This document shows positions 25,536 through 34,657 of a stretch of 64,000 nt of DNA, in pieces. Location: contig JAFXUX010000008.1 in the NCBI GenBank assembly GCA_017524805.1, positions 62,001-126,000 of the forward strand, in the 5' to 3' direction. Under the pieces are notes generated by a model, which saw only the letters and a program-made list of their open reading frames with translations, made no database searches and was not told the DNA's origin. The stretch is from Candidatus Methanomethylophilaceae archaeon. Its GTDB lineage: Archaea; Thermoplasmatota; Thermoplasmata; Methanomassiliicoccales; Methanomethylophilaceae. Both the position numbers and the translations under genes were made by a program. Position 1 is the first letter of the stretch, and every line of letters begins with the position of its first letter.

Positions 25536-26780
25536 TCAGTTATTGGGGCCGTCATCCGGCATTCTGCCTGAGCCGGTCATCTCCAGGCCCTTCAGGCTCC
25601 CGCCTCCTGCTTTTATTATTCCCCACAGGGCGCAGAATGTTATCCCGCCTATGGCCATCAGGCTCCCGAGTGCGACGGTGTATGAAGGGAAGGGAAGCGT
25701 AGACGCTATCATCCCGATGCAGCCGATCGTGAAGTAGACGAAATTGATCAGCCCGGACAGCACGCCGTTGTCCCCTTCATGGCTTGCCATCATGGCCGCC
25801 ATGCCCCAGGGGCTCATAGAAGCCAATCCCACTACGAACGGCAGGAACAGCAGGAAGAAAACCCACCACGACTGGTCTCCGAACAGAATTATCAGAATCC
25901 CCGGAATCGTCTCTAGAGCGGTATACAACGGGATCCGCTTGTAGTTGGGCACGTCTTTCGTCGCACGGTTTATGCAGATCATCCCAAAAGAGCCGATAAG
26001 CATCGCCGATGCCAGAGCCAACGAGTATTCGGACTCCGCGAATCCGAACATGCCCTCATAGATGTACGACGATACCGACAGGTATCCCATGAATGCGAAA
26101 CTCATCATGCTGGACATGACCATGAAGATCATCAGAGAGCGGTCCGACAGGATGGACTTCGTTCCGATGGCGACATCCTTGAATCCCTTTCCTTTCCTGT
26201 TCTCTTCCGGAAGCGTCTCCGTCGTCAGGAACGCCAGCGCAAGGCATATCAGCGAAGCGACGGCGGTAACGTAAAATGTGGTCCTCCATCCCGATACGGA
26301 GATTATGGCGGCGCCGACGATCGGCGAAAGCATCGGCCCCAGGGCGCGGAATATGGCGTTCATGTTCAGCACCCGTACGCGCACGCTGCCCTCATAGGAA
26401 TCTTTGATGAATGCCGCGGACATCGTGATGGACGCTCCCGCGCCTATCGATTGGATCACTCTGAAAATAATCAGCGACCATACGTCTCCCGTAAGTCCGC
26501 ATGCTATGGACGCAGCGGCATGCATCGACAGACAGACGATTAACGGCTTTTTCCTTCCGTGCCTATCGCTGAGAGGCCCGATCAGGAGCATTGATACGGC
26601 CATCCCGAATATGAATCCGTACAGCGTAGCGTTGAGAGAAGCGGCGTCGGCGCTCAGATCAGAGGCCATGTCCGGCAGAGCGGGAAGATACATGTCCGTG
26701 GAGATGGGTCCGAACATCCCCAGAAGGATGACCATCCCCAAAAACGTCTTCGGACCCAAGACCATTTGCTTCGGCGCCAT
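25536..26780 (-). CDS. MFS multidrug exporter, Bcr/CflA type
   Basis: A 414-residue 12-TM drug:H+ antiporter. The signature GPLSDRHGRKKPL follows TM2, and the start (GPISTDMYLPALPDM) is typical of Bcr/CflA proteins. The substrate is unknown. I use the internal ATG at 26780 (MAPKQM). It is divergent from a small metal-binding protein. Confidence 0.85.
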   Translation of the reverse strand: MAPKQMVLGPKTFLGMVILLGMFGPISTDMYLPALPDMASDLSADAASLNATLYGFIFGMAVSMLLIGPLSDRHGRKKPLIVCLSMHAAASIACGLTGDVWSLIIFRVIQSIGAGASITMSAAFIKDSYEGSVRVRVLNMNAIFRALGPMLSPIVGAAIISVSGWRTTFYVTAVASLICLALAFLTTETLPEENRKGKGFKDVAIGTKSILSDRSLMIFMVMSSMMSFAFMGYLSVSSYIYEGMFGFAESEYSLALASAMLIGSFGMICINRATKDVPNYKRIPLYTALETIPGILIILFGDQSWWVFFLLFLPFVVGLASMSPWGMAAMMASHEGDNGVLSGLINFVYFTIGCIGMIASTLPFPSYTVALGSLMAIGGITFCALWGIIKAGGGSLKGLEMTGSGRMPDDGPNN

Positions 26781-26833
26781 TCTATACCGCAAGACATTGC
26801 TGTATAATAAGCGGATTGCACTATGTGCTCAGT

Positions 26834-27073
26834 ATGAAGATGGTTCTTTTCATGGCCGGATTGGAATGCCAGGACTGCGCCGACAAGATAGAGGCGCACA
26901 TACAGAGGCGCCCCGGGGTGAACGGCGCCGCGCTGATGTTCCAGACCAAGAGGTTCATCATCGATTGCGACCCGTCCAAGGCGGATGAGATCGTCGAAGA
27001 GGTGAGAAGGAGCGCGGCCAAAGCCCAGGGGAACGTCACTGTGTCGAGGATAGAGCGAGGTTCACACCTCTGA
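26834..27073 (+). CDS. Heavy-metal-associated (HMA) domain protein
   Basis: 79 residues with the ferredoxin-like HMA fold. GLECQDCADKIE (residues 9-20) holds the metal-binding CxxC, and RRPGVNGAAL and KADEIVEEV match the rest. These proteins chaperone copper or similar ions. No P-type ATPase lies near. Confidence 0.85.
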   Translation: MKMVLFMAGLECQDCADKIEAHIQRRPGVNGAALMFQTKRFIIDCDPSKADEIVEEVRRSAAKAQGNVTVSRIERGSHL

Positions 27074-27133
27074 AACTATTCCTCGGAAAACGACAGGCTT
27101 AAAGCGAAACCTAGCTGTGGTTCGGCCGGTATC

Positions 27134-27502
27134 ATGAAGATAGCTGTGACGTACGAGAACGGCGAAGTGTTCCAGCACTTCGGAAGGACAGAGAACTTCA
27201 AGATTTACGACATCAAAGACGGGAAGATAGAATCCTCCGAGGTCATCGGGAACGGAGGCTTCTCCCACGGCGGGCTCGTCCAGGTCCTTCTGGATAACGG
27301 AGTGGACACATTCATCTGCGGAGGCATCGGCGGCGGAGCCAGAGATATGATCGAAAGCCGCGGGATCAAGCTCCTCCCGGGGGCGAGCGGAAACGCCGAC
27401 GCATGCGTGCAGGCCTATCTCGACGGAAAGCTGGATTACGACCCAGATACGGAATGCCACCACCACGAAGGCGAAGGGCATTCGTGCAACTGCGGCCACT
27501 GA
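27134..27502 (+). CDS. NifX/NifB-C-type cofactor-binding protein
   Basis: 122 residues of the dinitrogenase iron-molybdenum cofactor family: MKIAVTYENGEVFQHFGR at the start, CGGIGGGARDMIESRGI in the middle. A short His/Cys tail (ECHHHEGEGHSCNCGH) is added, likely metal-binding. Stand-alone members are common in methanogens without nitrogenase and may handle Fe-S or Mo/Fe clusters. A second member lies at 62.9 kb next to an Mrp ATPase. A hairpin terminator follows. Confidence 0.85.
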   Translation: MKIAVTYENGEVFQHFGRTENFKIYDIKDGKIESSEVIGNGGFSHGGLVQVLLDNGVDTFICGGIGGGARDMIESRGIKLLPGASGNADACVQAYLDGKLDYDPDTECHHHEGEGHSCNCGH

Positions 27503-27513
27503 AGATGCAAAAA

Positions 27514-27541
27514 CCGGAGCGGGAGTTTTTCCCTGCTCCGG
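27514..27541. terminator. Terminator between convergent nifX-like and nadE
   Basis: CCGGAGC/GCTCCGG outer stem with GGGA/CCC inner pairs around a TTTTT loop, between the two stop codons 46 bp apart. Confidence 0.55.
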
Positions 27542-27548
27542 GCCGATC

Positions 27549-28334
27549 TCAGAAATCGTCCGGGCGGATAGGCAGGAGCCTCTTGTGCTCCATGGATTCC
27601 ACCTGGGCGCGGATCCCCGCGACGACGTCCTTGGGGATGCCTGTATCCGCCTCTATCTGCGCGTCGGTCCTGTCCTGTTCCATCGAGTACAGTATCCTGT
27701 CCAGATCCGCGTACTTTATACCCATATCCGATTCGTCGGTCTGGCCTTCCCAGAGCCCAGCCGATGGTGGCTTATCGATTATTTCCTGCGGGATCCCGAT
27801 GAGCTTCGCGATCTGCCTGACCTCTGTCTTATACATGTTCGCCAGAGGGGTCATGTCGCACGCTCCGTCGCCGAATTTGGTGAAGTATCCCATCATAATC
27901 TCGCTCTGATTCGATGTCCCCACGACGATGCTGTCCCTTTTCTTGGCGAGGTTGTACAGCACGATCATCCTGCATCTGGCGGAGATGTTGCCTCTCTCCA
28001 ACGGAGTCTCTTTTCCCGACAGGAGAACGGCCGCGAGAGCGTCTACGGCAGGCTGGATGTCTATCACCTTGTATTCGGTCCCGAAATCGGAGCAGAGCTC
28101 GGCGGTGGTCTTGTAGTCCGCGGCGGGAGTCACCCTCGACGGCATGAAAACGTTGAGGACCTTGTCCGGGCCTATGGCATCGACGCACAATTTGGTCACC
28201 ACAGCGGAGTCAATCCCTCCGCTTATGCCTATTACCACGCCTTTGCAACCTATTTTCTCAACTGCCTTCCTGATGAAACCGAGAATCCCGTCGACATCCT
28301 CGGGCGTTATGTTAGGTATGCTGACTCCGGACAT
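27549..28334 (-). CDS. nadE: NAD+ synthetase (ammonia-dependent type)
   Basis: A 261-residue adenylyltransferase/amidase that amidates nicotinic acid adenine dinucleotide. The PP-loop GISGGIDSAVV is near residue 37, GTSNQSE and CDMTPLANMYKTEV are conserved, and no glutaminase domain is fused. ATG 28334 gives the usual archaeal length. The divergent neighbour is a nitrilase, which could in principle supply ammonia, but this is conjecture. Confidence 0.92.
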   Translation of the reverse strand: MSGVSIPNITPEDVDGILGFIRKAVEKIGCKGVVIGISGGIDSAVVTKLCVDAIGPDKVLNVFMPSRVTPAADYKTTAELCSDFGTEYKVIDIQPAVDALAAVLLSGKETPLERGNISARCRMIVLYNLAKKRDSIVVGTSNQSEIMMGYFTKFGDGACDMTPLANMYKTEVRQIAKLIGIPQEIIDKPPSAGLWEGQTDESDMGIKYADLDRILYSMEQDRTDAQIEADTGIPKDVVAGIRAQVESMEHKRLLPIRPDDF

Positions 28335-28385
28335 CGTTACCTTATCGGAACACAATCTTATAAGATGTCCGCAGGTCTGGTTGGC

Positions 28386-29237
28386 ATGATCGTGAAGATG
28401 GGGCTCTGCCAACTGGTTCCGGAGCCAGGAAATCCCGCGGCCAACGCCGAAGCCGTCTGCGAGCTGCTGGCGACGATGGACGCCGATGTGCTGGCATTCC
28501 CGGAGATGTTCCTGACCGGCTACGGCTCCGACATCAGCGGACTGAAAGATGATACGGAGGCGGCATTGGACAAGATTCTCGCCGCCTGCAAGAGCGCGGA
28601 TAAGGCTGTGGCGATCGGCGCCCCAAGATGGGATGGCGGCAGGATATACAACGGATACTTTTTCCTGTCTCCAGATGGTGTCGCGTGCTATGACAAAGCC
28701 CATCTGGCGAAATTCGGGATCTATTCCGAGGACGGATTCGATGAGGGGAACCACCGCGTCATGGGAACTTACAAAGGGATTCTGTTCGGGATGTGCGTAT
28801 GCTACGACATCTTCTTCCCTGAGATCCTGCATGGCTGCTCTTTGAATGGAGCTTCGGTGAACATCTGCTGCGCCGCATCGGCCAAACCTTCGAAGCCGTT
28901 TTTGGACGCTGTGCTCCCGGCCAGGGCGGTCGAGAATGTCACATATATGGTTTACATCAACAACGTGGGGCCAATGGCGGGCCTCGATATGCATGGCTGT
29001 TCCCGCGGATTGGACCCTTTGGGCAACACCATCGCGGATTGCGGGGATGACGTGTGCGTCTCGATCATGTGGATCGACACCGATCACATCAGGAAATGCA
29101 GGGACATCAGACGGCATCTCGAGGATTTCCGTTCGGATGTGGACTGGCTGGGGGAACCGCGATCAAGCTACTGTGCAAAAAGTATTAATGCAACTATAAG
29201 TTCCTCCCATCGAAGCCGAGGTGGTCCAGCCCGGTAA
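28386..29237 (+). CDS. Carbon-nitrogen hydrolase (nitrilase superfamily)
   Basis: 283 residues with the Glu-Lys-Cys triad: Glu in FPEMFLTGY, Lys in YDKAHLAKFG, Cys in GMCVCYDIFFPEI. Likely an amidase; substrate unknown (carbamoyl- or omega-amides are typical). ATG 28386 lies 26 bp after the TATA-like CTTATAAG, so the mRNA is probably leaderless; an ATG at 28365 overlaps that box. The frame finds no stop until TAA at 29235-29237, inside tRNA-Ser, so coding sequence overlaps the tRNA and its promoter by 23 bp or more. Confidence 0.82.
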   Translation: MIVKMGLCQLVPEPGNPAANAEAVCELLATMDADVLAFPEMFLTGYGSDISGLKDDTEAALDKILAACKSADKAVAIGAPRWDGGRIYNGYFFLSPDGVACYDKAHLAKFGIYSEDGFDEGNHRVMGTYKGILFGMCVCYDIFFPEILHGCSLNGASVNICCAASAKPSKPFLDAVLPARAVENVTYMVYINNVGPMAGLDMHGCSRGLDPLGNTIADCGDDVCVSIMWIDTDHIRKCRDIRRHLEDFRSDVDWLGEPRSSYCAKSINATISSSHRSRGGPAR

Positions 29238-29299
29238 GGCGCGAGCCTGGAAAGCTCGTGGGAGTCTATCCCTCGGGAGTTCAAATCTCCCCCTCGGCG
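29215..29299 (+). tRNA. tRNA-Ser (anticodon GGA)
   Basis: An 85-nt class II tRNA with a long variable arm. Acceptor GCCGAGG/CCTCGGC, anticodon stem CGAGC/GCTCG, loop CTGGAAA with anticodon GGA, discriminator G. A TATA-like AAAAGTATTAATG lies about 30 bp upstream, within the nitrilase reading frame. Confidence 0.92.
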
Positions 29300-29361
29300 C
29301 TTCTTCTAAGCCACAGATTATTAATCCGTTCGGACATGGGGAAAGCATATCGGTGCGGAAT

Positions 29362-29856
29362 ATGATTGTGAACGCCGAACTCTTCGTGAAAGACCTTCCA
29401 GGACAATTGGTAGGGTCTCTGGAGCCTATCTCCCTTCTCGACGGGAACATAGTGGAAGTCGTCCACAACCGCGAGAAAATAGTGAACCACAGGATATGCA
29501 TCAACGTCACCTTCGAGATCGAGGACCAAGAGCAGCTCTGCAGGCTGAAGGACGTCTGGAAATCCAAGGACATAATCATATCCAGGTTGGGCTCGGTTTA
29601 TCAGACGTATTCCATGGAATACATGCTCATAGGGGATTTCGACGGGAAGGGAATAGAGGATCTCATCGGCGAGGCATCCAAAAACGTGAATCTGGATGCC
29701 ACGGACATCAGATACTCGTCCAAAGCCGGGAACTCGTCCAAGCGCACGGCGATGGTGGCCGTCAAGACCCGCAGCGAAGAGGACTTGGAGATGCTGGACA
29801 GATTCCTTGACAAGAGATGCAAGGAATCCAAGATAACATACGTGAGAGGCGTTTGA
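29362..29856 (+). CDS. ACT-domain protein upstream of homoserine dehydrogenase
   Basis: 164 residues with an N-terminal ACT domain (NAELFVKDLPGQLVGSLEPI, VVHNREKIVNHR) and a second mixed alpha/beta half (MLIGDFDGKGIEDLI). ACT domains bind amino acids, and the gene is 1 bp upstream of hom, so it is probably a threonine- or methionine-sensing regulatory partner; this comes from context. ATG 29362 was chosen; a GTG three codons earlier is possible. Confidence 0.75.
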   Translation: MIVNAELFVKDLPGQLVGSLEPISLLDGNIVEVVHNREKIVNHRICINVTFEIEDQEQLCRLKDVWKSKDIIISRLGSVYQTYSMEYMLIGDFDGKGIEDLIGEASKNVNLDATDIRYSSKAGNSSKRTAMVAVKTRSEEDLEMLDRFLDKRCKESKITYVRGV

Positions 29857-29857
29857 G

Positions 29858-30910
29858 ATGAGGATTTTCATATGCGGTTTCGGCACCGTCGGCCAAGGCT
29901 TCGCGGAAGTCCTCGCATCAAGGAAGGAGTTCCTCGAAAAAAGGTACGGCGAAGGCGTTTCGATCGTCGGCGCGATGGATTCCAGAACTTTTGCGTATGA
30001 TCCGGACGGTTTGGATCCCCTTTCGCTCGTGTCCCGCAAAAAAGAGAGCGGAAGAGTCGGCAGCAACAGCTATTCCGATCCGAAAAAAGTTCTGTCCGAG
30101 TGCGAATACGATCTGATCGTAGAGGTCAGCCCCACTGACGTGAAGACCGGGGGTGCCGGGCTCGGCAACATAATCTGCGCTCTGGAACGCGGGAAGGATG
30201 TCATAACCGTGAACAAAGGGCCTCTGGCTCTCAAATACGCGGAGCTCACCGGCTTGGCGAAGAAAAACGGATGCTATCTCAGATACGAAGGGTCCGTCGG
30301 AGGGGCTATGCCCATCATCAACCTGTGCACCGAGGGTTTGGTGGGGGAGAGGATAACCTCCATTCGCGGGATATTCAACGGCACATGCAACTACATACTG
30401 AGCAAGATGGACAAAGGCCAGCCCTTCGACCAAGCGCTCAAAGAGGCGCAGCAGCTGGGCTACGCCGAGACCGATCCGACCAACGACATCGAGGGATATG
30501 ACGCGGCCTGCAAGGTCGTCATCCTGGCGAACTCGGTATTCGGCAGGGATGTGAAATTCGACGACGTCAGGATCACGGGGATCACGTCGATAACCGAGGA
30601 GGCCGTGGCCATGGCCGCCGCCCGCAACATGGTCATAAGGCTCATAGGCGAAGTGACGGAGAGCAAATTGGAGGTCGGCCCCAGGCTGATTCCCAAGGGG
30701 CATCCCCTCAGCATCTCCGGCACGCTGAATACTGCTCAGATAATAACCGATCTCGCCGGGCCAGTGACTGTATCCGGCAGAGGCGCTGGGCGCACGGAGA
30801 CGGCTTCGGCGATACTCAGCGACCTCATAGCCATCGCTGACAGAAGGCTCCGAGCCGATGGGAAGAGTTTACATCTACGACACGACTCTCAGGGACGGCT
30901 CCCAGACTGA
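29858..30910 (+). CDS. hom: Homoserine dehydrogenase
   Basis: A 350-residue NAD(P)-dependent enzyme (aspartate semialdehyde to homoserine) for threonine and methionine. The Rossmann start is FICGFGTVGQGF; TVNKGPLAL, YEGSVGGAMPII and GIFNGTCNYIL are catalytic-domain hallmarks. No C-terminal ACT domain is fused, matching the separate ACT gene upstream. The last 53 bp overlap the next gene. Confidence 0.92.
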   Translation: MRIFICGFGTVGQGFAEVLASRKEFLEKRYGEGVSIVGAMDSRTFAYDPDGLDPLSLVSRKKESGRVGSNSYSDPKKVLSECEYDLIVEVSPTDVKTGGAGLGNIICALERGKDVITVNKGPLALKYAELTGLAKKNGCYLRYEGSVGGAMPIINLCTEGLVGERITSIRGIFNGTCNYILSKMDKGQPFDQALKEAQQLGYAETDPTNDIEGYDAACKVVILANSVFGRDVKFDDVRITGITSITEEAVAMAAARNMVIRLIGEVTESKLEVGPRLIPKGHPLSISGTLNTAQIITDLAGPVTVSGRGAGRTETASAILSDLIAIADRRLRADGKSLHLRHDSQGRLPD

Positions 30911-32426
30911 GGGGGTATCATTCTCCAGCGGAGACAAGTTGGACATACTGGAAAGGCTGGACGACTTCGGGATGGATTTCGTCGAGGGAGGATGGCCCAG
31001 ATCCAATCCCAAGGACGACGAATTCTTCGATAAAGCTTCGAAGAGAAATCTGAGGAATTCGGAGCTGGTAGCTTTCGGGAGCACAGCCAGACCCGGGGTT
31101 CCGTTCGGAGACGATCCCAATCTCAAAGCGCTGGCCGCATGCGAGGCTGAATGGTGCTGCATCGTGGGGAAGGCATGGGATTTCCACGTCACCGAAGCCC
31201 TCGGGATAGGTCTGGAAGAGAATCTCCGCATGATATCCGGGAGCGTATCTTTCCTCAGGGGCGCTGGGAAGAGGGTGATGTTCGATGCGGAGCATTTCTT
31301 CGATGGGTACAGGTCGAACCCGGAATACGCGATGGAAGCCGTTTCGGCGGCGGAAAAGGCGGGCGCGGAATGGGTCGTGCTCTGCGACACCAACGGAGGT
31401 TCTCTGCCCGAAGAGATCGGAGCGACAGTGTCGTCCGTATCCCAAAAGATGGAGGCCAGGCTGGGGATACATTGCCACAACGATTCCGACATGGCCACGT
31501 CATGCTCATTGGCGGCCGTCCGCGCCGGATGCGAGATGGTACAAGGGACAGTGAACGGCATAGGGGAAAGATGCGGCAATGCCAACCTGTGCGCCGTCAT
31601 ACCCAATCTGGCTTTCAAGATGGGCGCCGACATCGGAAGGATAGACGTGTCGAAGATGACCGATCTGTCCAGATGCATCGGCGAGATCGCAAACATGGTC
31701 CCGAACCCGGGGATGCCTTACGTCGGGAGCAGGGCATTCGCGCACAAAGGCGGCCTGCATGCATCTGCGCTGTCCAAAGACCCCCGCACATACGAGCACA
31801 TAGATCCCAGATCCGTCGGCAACAGCCGCAGGATATTGGTCTCGGACATGGGCGGCAGGGCAAGCGTCGCCGAGAAGCTGAGGCAGCTAGGATTGAGGGA
31901 AGGCGACGACGACGCCAAGATCATGGGCATAGTCAAAGACTTGGAATCAAGGGGTTACCAGTTCGAGGGCGCAGACGCCAGCTTCGAGCTTCTGGTCAAG
32001 AGGCTCAGGGACGAGATAGAGCCGATGTTCGATATCGTCGGCTTCAGGGTATACACCGATGACGGCATAGGCGATGGGACGCTGTCCGAAGCGAGCGTCA
32101 AAGTGTCCGACGGGAAAGGCCACATCGAGCATACGGCCGCGGATGGGAACGGCCCTGTGAACGCATTGGACAACGCCCTGAGGAAAGCTCTGAGATGCTT
32201 CTATCCGGAGCTGGCGAACATCAGGCTCACCGACTACAAAGTTCGCGTGCTGGACGAGAGAGGAGGCACCGGGACCGGGGTACGCGTCCTCATAAGGTCC
32301 ACAGACGGCAGGGAGGACTGGACCACCGTCGGGGTTTCAGTGAACATAATAGAGGCAAGTCTGGCGGCTCTGAAGGATTCCTTGGAATACGCACTTATAA
32401 GACGTTCGGAATCTGACGCCCAATGA
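30858..32426 (+). CDS. cimA: (R)-citramalate synthase
   Basis: 522 residues of the CimA (GSU1798-like) branch of the isopropylmalate synthase family, joining pyruvate and acetyl-CoA for isoleucine synthesis. DTTLRDGSQTEGVSFS begins the TIM barrel, HCHNDSDMA carries metal ligands, HKGGLHASAL is the linker motif, and the last about 150 residues form the LeuA allosteric dimer domain. DGSQTEG distinguishes it from LeuA proper, but homocitrate or isopropylmalate activity cannot be excluded. It overlaps hom and the next ACT gene (ATGA). Confidence 0.85.
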   Translation: MGRVYIYDTTLRDGSQTEGVSFSSGDKLDILERLDDFGMDFVEGGWPRSNPKDDEFFDKASKRNLRNSELVAFGSTARPGVPFGDDPNLKALAACEAEWCCIVGKAWDFHVTEALGIGLEENLRMISGSVSFLRGAGKRVMFDAEHFFDGYRSNPEYAMEAVSAAEKAGAEWVVLCDTNGGSLPEEIGATVSSVSQKMEARLGIHCHNDSDMATSCSLAAVRAGCEMVQGTVNGIGERCGNANLCAVIPNLAFKMGADIGRIDVSKMTDLSRCIGEIANMVPNPGMPYVGSRAFAHKGGLHASALSKDPRTYEHIDPRSVGNSRRILVSDMGGRASVAEKLRQLGLREGDDDAKIMGIVKDLESRGYQFEGADASFELLVKRLRDEIEPMFDIVGFRVYTDDGIGDGTLSEASVKVSDGKGHIEHTAADGNGPVNALDNALRKALRCFYPELANIRLTDYKVRVLDERGGTGTGVRVLIRSTDGREDWTTVGVSVNIIEASLAALKDSLEYALIRRSESDAQ

Positions 32427-32695
32427 ACAGAGTGATAGTCACGCTCATAGGCAAAGATAGGGTCGGCCTGATCGCCGCGGTTTGCACCTATTTCGCGGAC
32501 AACGGCATCAATATCCTCGATATCAAGCAGACCACGGTCCAGGAGTTCATCAACATGATGATGATCGTCGACATCGACGGTTACAAAGGCACCTTCAAGG
32601 ATATGTCTGAGGGGCTGGAAAAAGTCGGTAAGGACATCGGCTGCATTATCAGGGCCCAGCGCGAAGACATTTTCGACATGATGTACAAGGTCTGA
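32423..32695 (+). CDS. Small ACT-domain protein (UPF0237)
   Basis: A 90-residue single ACT domain ([28 protein letters not shown]). It is the usual companion of DUF711 proteins: the same pair occurs in many bacteria and archaea. It overlaps the cimA stop by 4 bp and the DUF711 gene follows 5 bp later, so translation is tightly linked. Ligand unknown. Confidence 0.85.
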   Translation: MNRVIVTLIGKDRVGLIAAVCTYFADNGINILDIKQTTVQEFINMMMIVDIDGYKGTFKDMSEGLEKVGKDIGCIIRAQREDIFDMMYKV

Positions 32696-32700
32696 GGCCC

Positions 32701-34065
32701 ATGACCGAGCTAAAGGAAGTCTTCGAAGCCAACGACATGGTCCTCCATGAGAATCTGGACGTCAGAACCATCACCATGGGGATCAGCCTCCTGGATTGCA
32801 TCGATCCGGATTTGGAAAGGCTTTGCGAGAAGATATACGGCAAAATCACTGAGTACGCCAAGGATCTGGTCTCCGTCGGCGACGAGATCGGATTGGAATT
32901 CGGGGTTCCCGTGATCAACAAGAGGATATCCATCACTCCCGCCGCAATCGTGGGCGGAGCGGCATGCAAATCGCCGGAGGATTTCGTAAGGATAGCGGAG
33001 ACATTGGACAGGGCCGCGAAAGATGTCGGCGTCAATTTCATAGGCGGATTCTCCGCGCTGGTCCAGAAAGGGATGACCCCCGCAGACATGAACCTCATCC
33101 TTTCAATACCGGAAGCTCTGGCCAAAACTGAGAGGGTCTGCTCATCGGTCAGCCTGGGATCCACGAAAGCCGGAATCAACATGGATGCCGTCAGGCTCAT
33201 GGGGGAGATCGTGAAGAAGACGGCGGAGCGCACCGCGGATAATGATTCTCTCGGATGCGCCAAGCTGGTGGTTTTCTGCAATCCTACCGACGACAACCCC
33301 TTCATGGCGGGAGCCTTCCACGGCGTGACCGAGGCGGACTGCGTTCTGAACGTCGGGGTAAGCGGACCCGGAGTCGTGAAGACTGCGCTCTCAAAAGTCA
33401 GGGGAGAGAATTTCGAGATCCTGTGCGAAACCATAAAGAAAACCGCGTTCAAAATCACCAGGGTGGGGCAGCTTTACGCCAAAGAGGCCTCCGAAAGGCT
33501 GGGAGTCCCATTCGGCATCGTCGATCTCTCGCTCGCCCCTACGCCCGCCGTCGGGGACAGCATCGCCGACATCATCTGCGAGATGGGGATGGAATATGCT
33601 GGTGCGCCCGGGACCACCGCAGCACTTGCGATCCTCAATGATCAGGTCAAAAAAGGCGGGGTCATGGCTTCCTCTTACGTCGGAGGTCTGAGCGGAGCGT
33701 TCATACCGGTCAGCGAAGACAGCTCCATGGCCGAAGCCGCCGACATAGGAGCTCTGACCCTCGAGAAATTGGAGGCAATGACATGCGTCTGCTCCGTCGG
33801 GCTCGATATGATCGCTATTCCCGGGGAAACCCCTGCGACAACAATCTCGGGGATAATCGCCGATGAGATGGCCATAGGCATGATCAACCAGAAAACCACG
33901 GCTGTCAGGGTCATACCTGTCATCGGCAAAGGCGTCGGTGATGTCGCAGAATTCGGCGGGCTTCTGGGCGAGGCTAAAATCATGCCCGTGAACAGATTCG
34001 GATGCGCCGATTTCGTGAACCGCGGCGGAAGGATTCCCGCTCCGGTGCACAGCTTCAAAAACTGA
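32701..34065 (+). CDS. DUF711 / UPF0210 (PFL-like) protein
   Basis: A 454-residue protein of the DUF711 family, whose fold resembles glycyl-radical-type barrels but without the radical motifs. [14 protein letters not shown] near the start and [17 protein letters not shown] in the middle are typical. The function is unknown. It is the last gene of the ACT-hom-cimA-ACT-DUF711 run and is followed by a terminator. Confidence 0.85.
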   Translation: MTELKEVFEANDMVLHENLDVRTITMGISLLDCIDPDLERLCEKIYGKITEYAKDLVSVGDEIGLEFGVPVINKRISITPAAIVGGAACKSPEDFVRIAETLDRAAKDVGVNFIGGFSALVQKGMTPADMNLILSIPEALAKTERVCSSVSLGSTKAGINMDAVRLMGEIVKKTAERTADNDSLGCAKLVVFCNPTDDNPFMAGAFHGVTEADCVLNVGVSGPGVVKTALSKVRGENFEILCETIKKTAFKITRVGQLYAKEASERLGVPFGIVDLSLAPTPAVGDSIADIICEMGMEYAGAPGTTAALAILNDQVKKGGVMASSYVGGLSGAFIPVSEDSSMAEAADIGALTLEKLEAMTCVCSVGLDMIAIPGETPATTISGIIADEMAIGMINQKTTAVRVIPVIGKGVGDVAEFGGLLGEAKIMPVNRFGCADFVNRGGRIPAPVHSFKN

Positions 34066-34070
34066 ACAAA

Positions 34071-34088
34071 CCGCCTCGTCAGGGGCGG
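34071..34088 (+). terminator. Terminator after DUF711
   Basis: CCGCC/GGCGG hairpin six bases after the stop, followed by AACATTCTTTTC. Confidence 0.5.
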
Positions 34089-34229
34089 AACATTCTTTTC
34101 AATACGATTCTGCGCAATCCGTTAGATCAGTCTTTTCCAAAAAGCGTACGCTCTCAAAAAATCAGCAAAAATAAATAAAAAAGGTTGGGAGGCACATGAA
34201 GTGCCCGAGAACCAGTGAAGATGCGTAGG

Positions 34230-34402
34230 TGGGGGCAGAGGGATTTGAACCCTCGTCAGCGGGTTTCCACTGTGAGGGGAGCTACCCCCCACGGAATTGA
34301 ATGAGTCATCGCTCCAGTTATTCATCATAACTTCAGCAAACCCATTTACAATCACTCTCAATAACTGGAGCCCACCAGTCTGCCAGGTTAGCCTATACCC
34401 CC
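34230..34402 (-). tRNA. tRNA-Trp (CCA) with a 100-nt intron
   Basis: Exon 1 is 34402-34365 and exon 2 is 34264-34230, giving a 73-nt mature tRNA. Acceptor GGGGGTA/TGCCCCC, anticodon stem GTGGG/CCCGC, loop CTCCAGA with anticodon CCA, T-arm GAGGG-TTCAAAT-CCCTC. The intron lies after position 37. There are only 23 bp between it and the eL41 stop, so it has no room for its own promoter outside that gene and is probably co-transcribed. Confidence 0.92.
34265..34364 (-). ncRNA. Box C/D guide RNA within the tRNA-Trp intron
   Basis: Box C ATGATGA (34322-34328) and box D CTGA (34333-34336) are clear. The guide ATAACTGGAGC pairs with GCTCCAGTTAT of the exon 1/intron junction, and the fifth base upstream of a degenerate D-like ATGA (34306-34309) faces C34. 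The guide ending GGGTTTG before CTGA pairs with AAACCC of the intron/exon 2 junction, with its fifth base facing C39. This is the arrangement known in other euryarchaea, where the intron directs 2'-O-methylation at positions 34 and 39. Confidence 0.75.
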
Positions 34403-34425
34403 TTGAGTGTGATGGCGAGTTGCGA

Positions 34426-34533
34426 TCACTTCTTACGCATCTTCGCTGCTCTCTTTCTTCTTCTCATTTTTTTCTTGCGCCATTTCCAACGCTGGTTGCC
34501 GCGTTTCTTCCAGGCGCGTGAGCCTCTCTTCAT
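34426..34533 (-). CDS. rpl41e: Ribosomal protein eL41
   Basis: A 35-residue, extremely basic peptide: MKRGSRAWKKRGNQRW, then WRKKKMRRRKRAAKMRKK. The second part matches the WRKKRMRRLKRKRR core of eukaryotic and archaeal eL41, which sits at the subunit interface. A GGAAGG purine-rich site precedes the ATG by 7 bp. It lies between tRNA-Arg and tRNA-Trp on the same strand. Genes this small are often missed. Confidence 0.8.
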   Translation of the reverse strand: MKRGSRAWKKRGNQRWKWRKKKMRRRKRAAKMRKK

Positions 34534-34582
34534 GTGACTTCCTTCCTTGAATGCGTCATCACCGAGGGTGATGCATCCTTGG

Positions 34583-34657
34583 CGGGCCCGTCGGGATTCG
34601 AACCCGAGGCGTCTGGCTTAGAAGGCCAGCGCTATATCCTGGCTAAGCCACGAGCCC
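34583..34657 (-). tRNA. tRNA-Arg (anticodon TCT)
   Basis: A 75-nt cloverleaf. Acceptor GGGCTCG/CGGGCCC, anticodon stem CTGGC/GCCAG, loop CTTCTAA with anticodon TCT, T-arm CTCGG-GTTCGAAT-CCCGA. A TATA-like CCTTTAAATC lies about 30-38 bp upstream and probably drives this tRNA, eL41 and tRNA-Trp together. A 7-bp hairpin (34557-34573) separates it from eL41. Confidence 0.9.
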
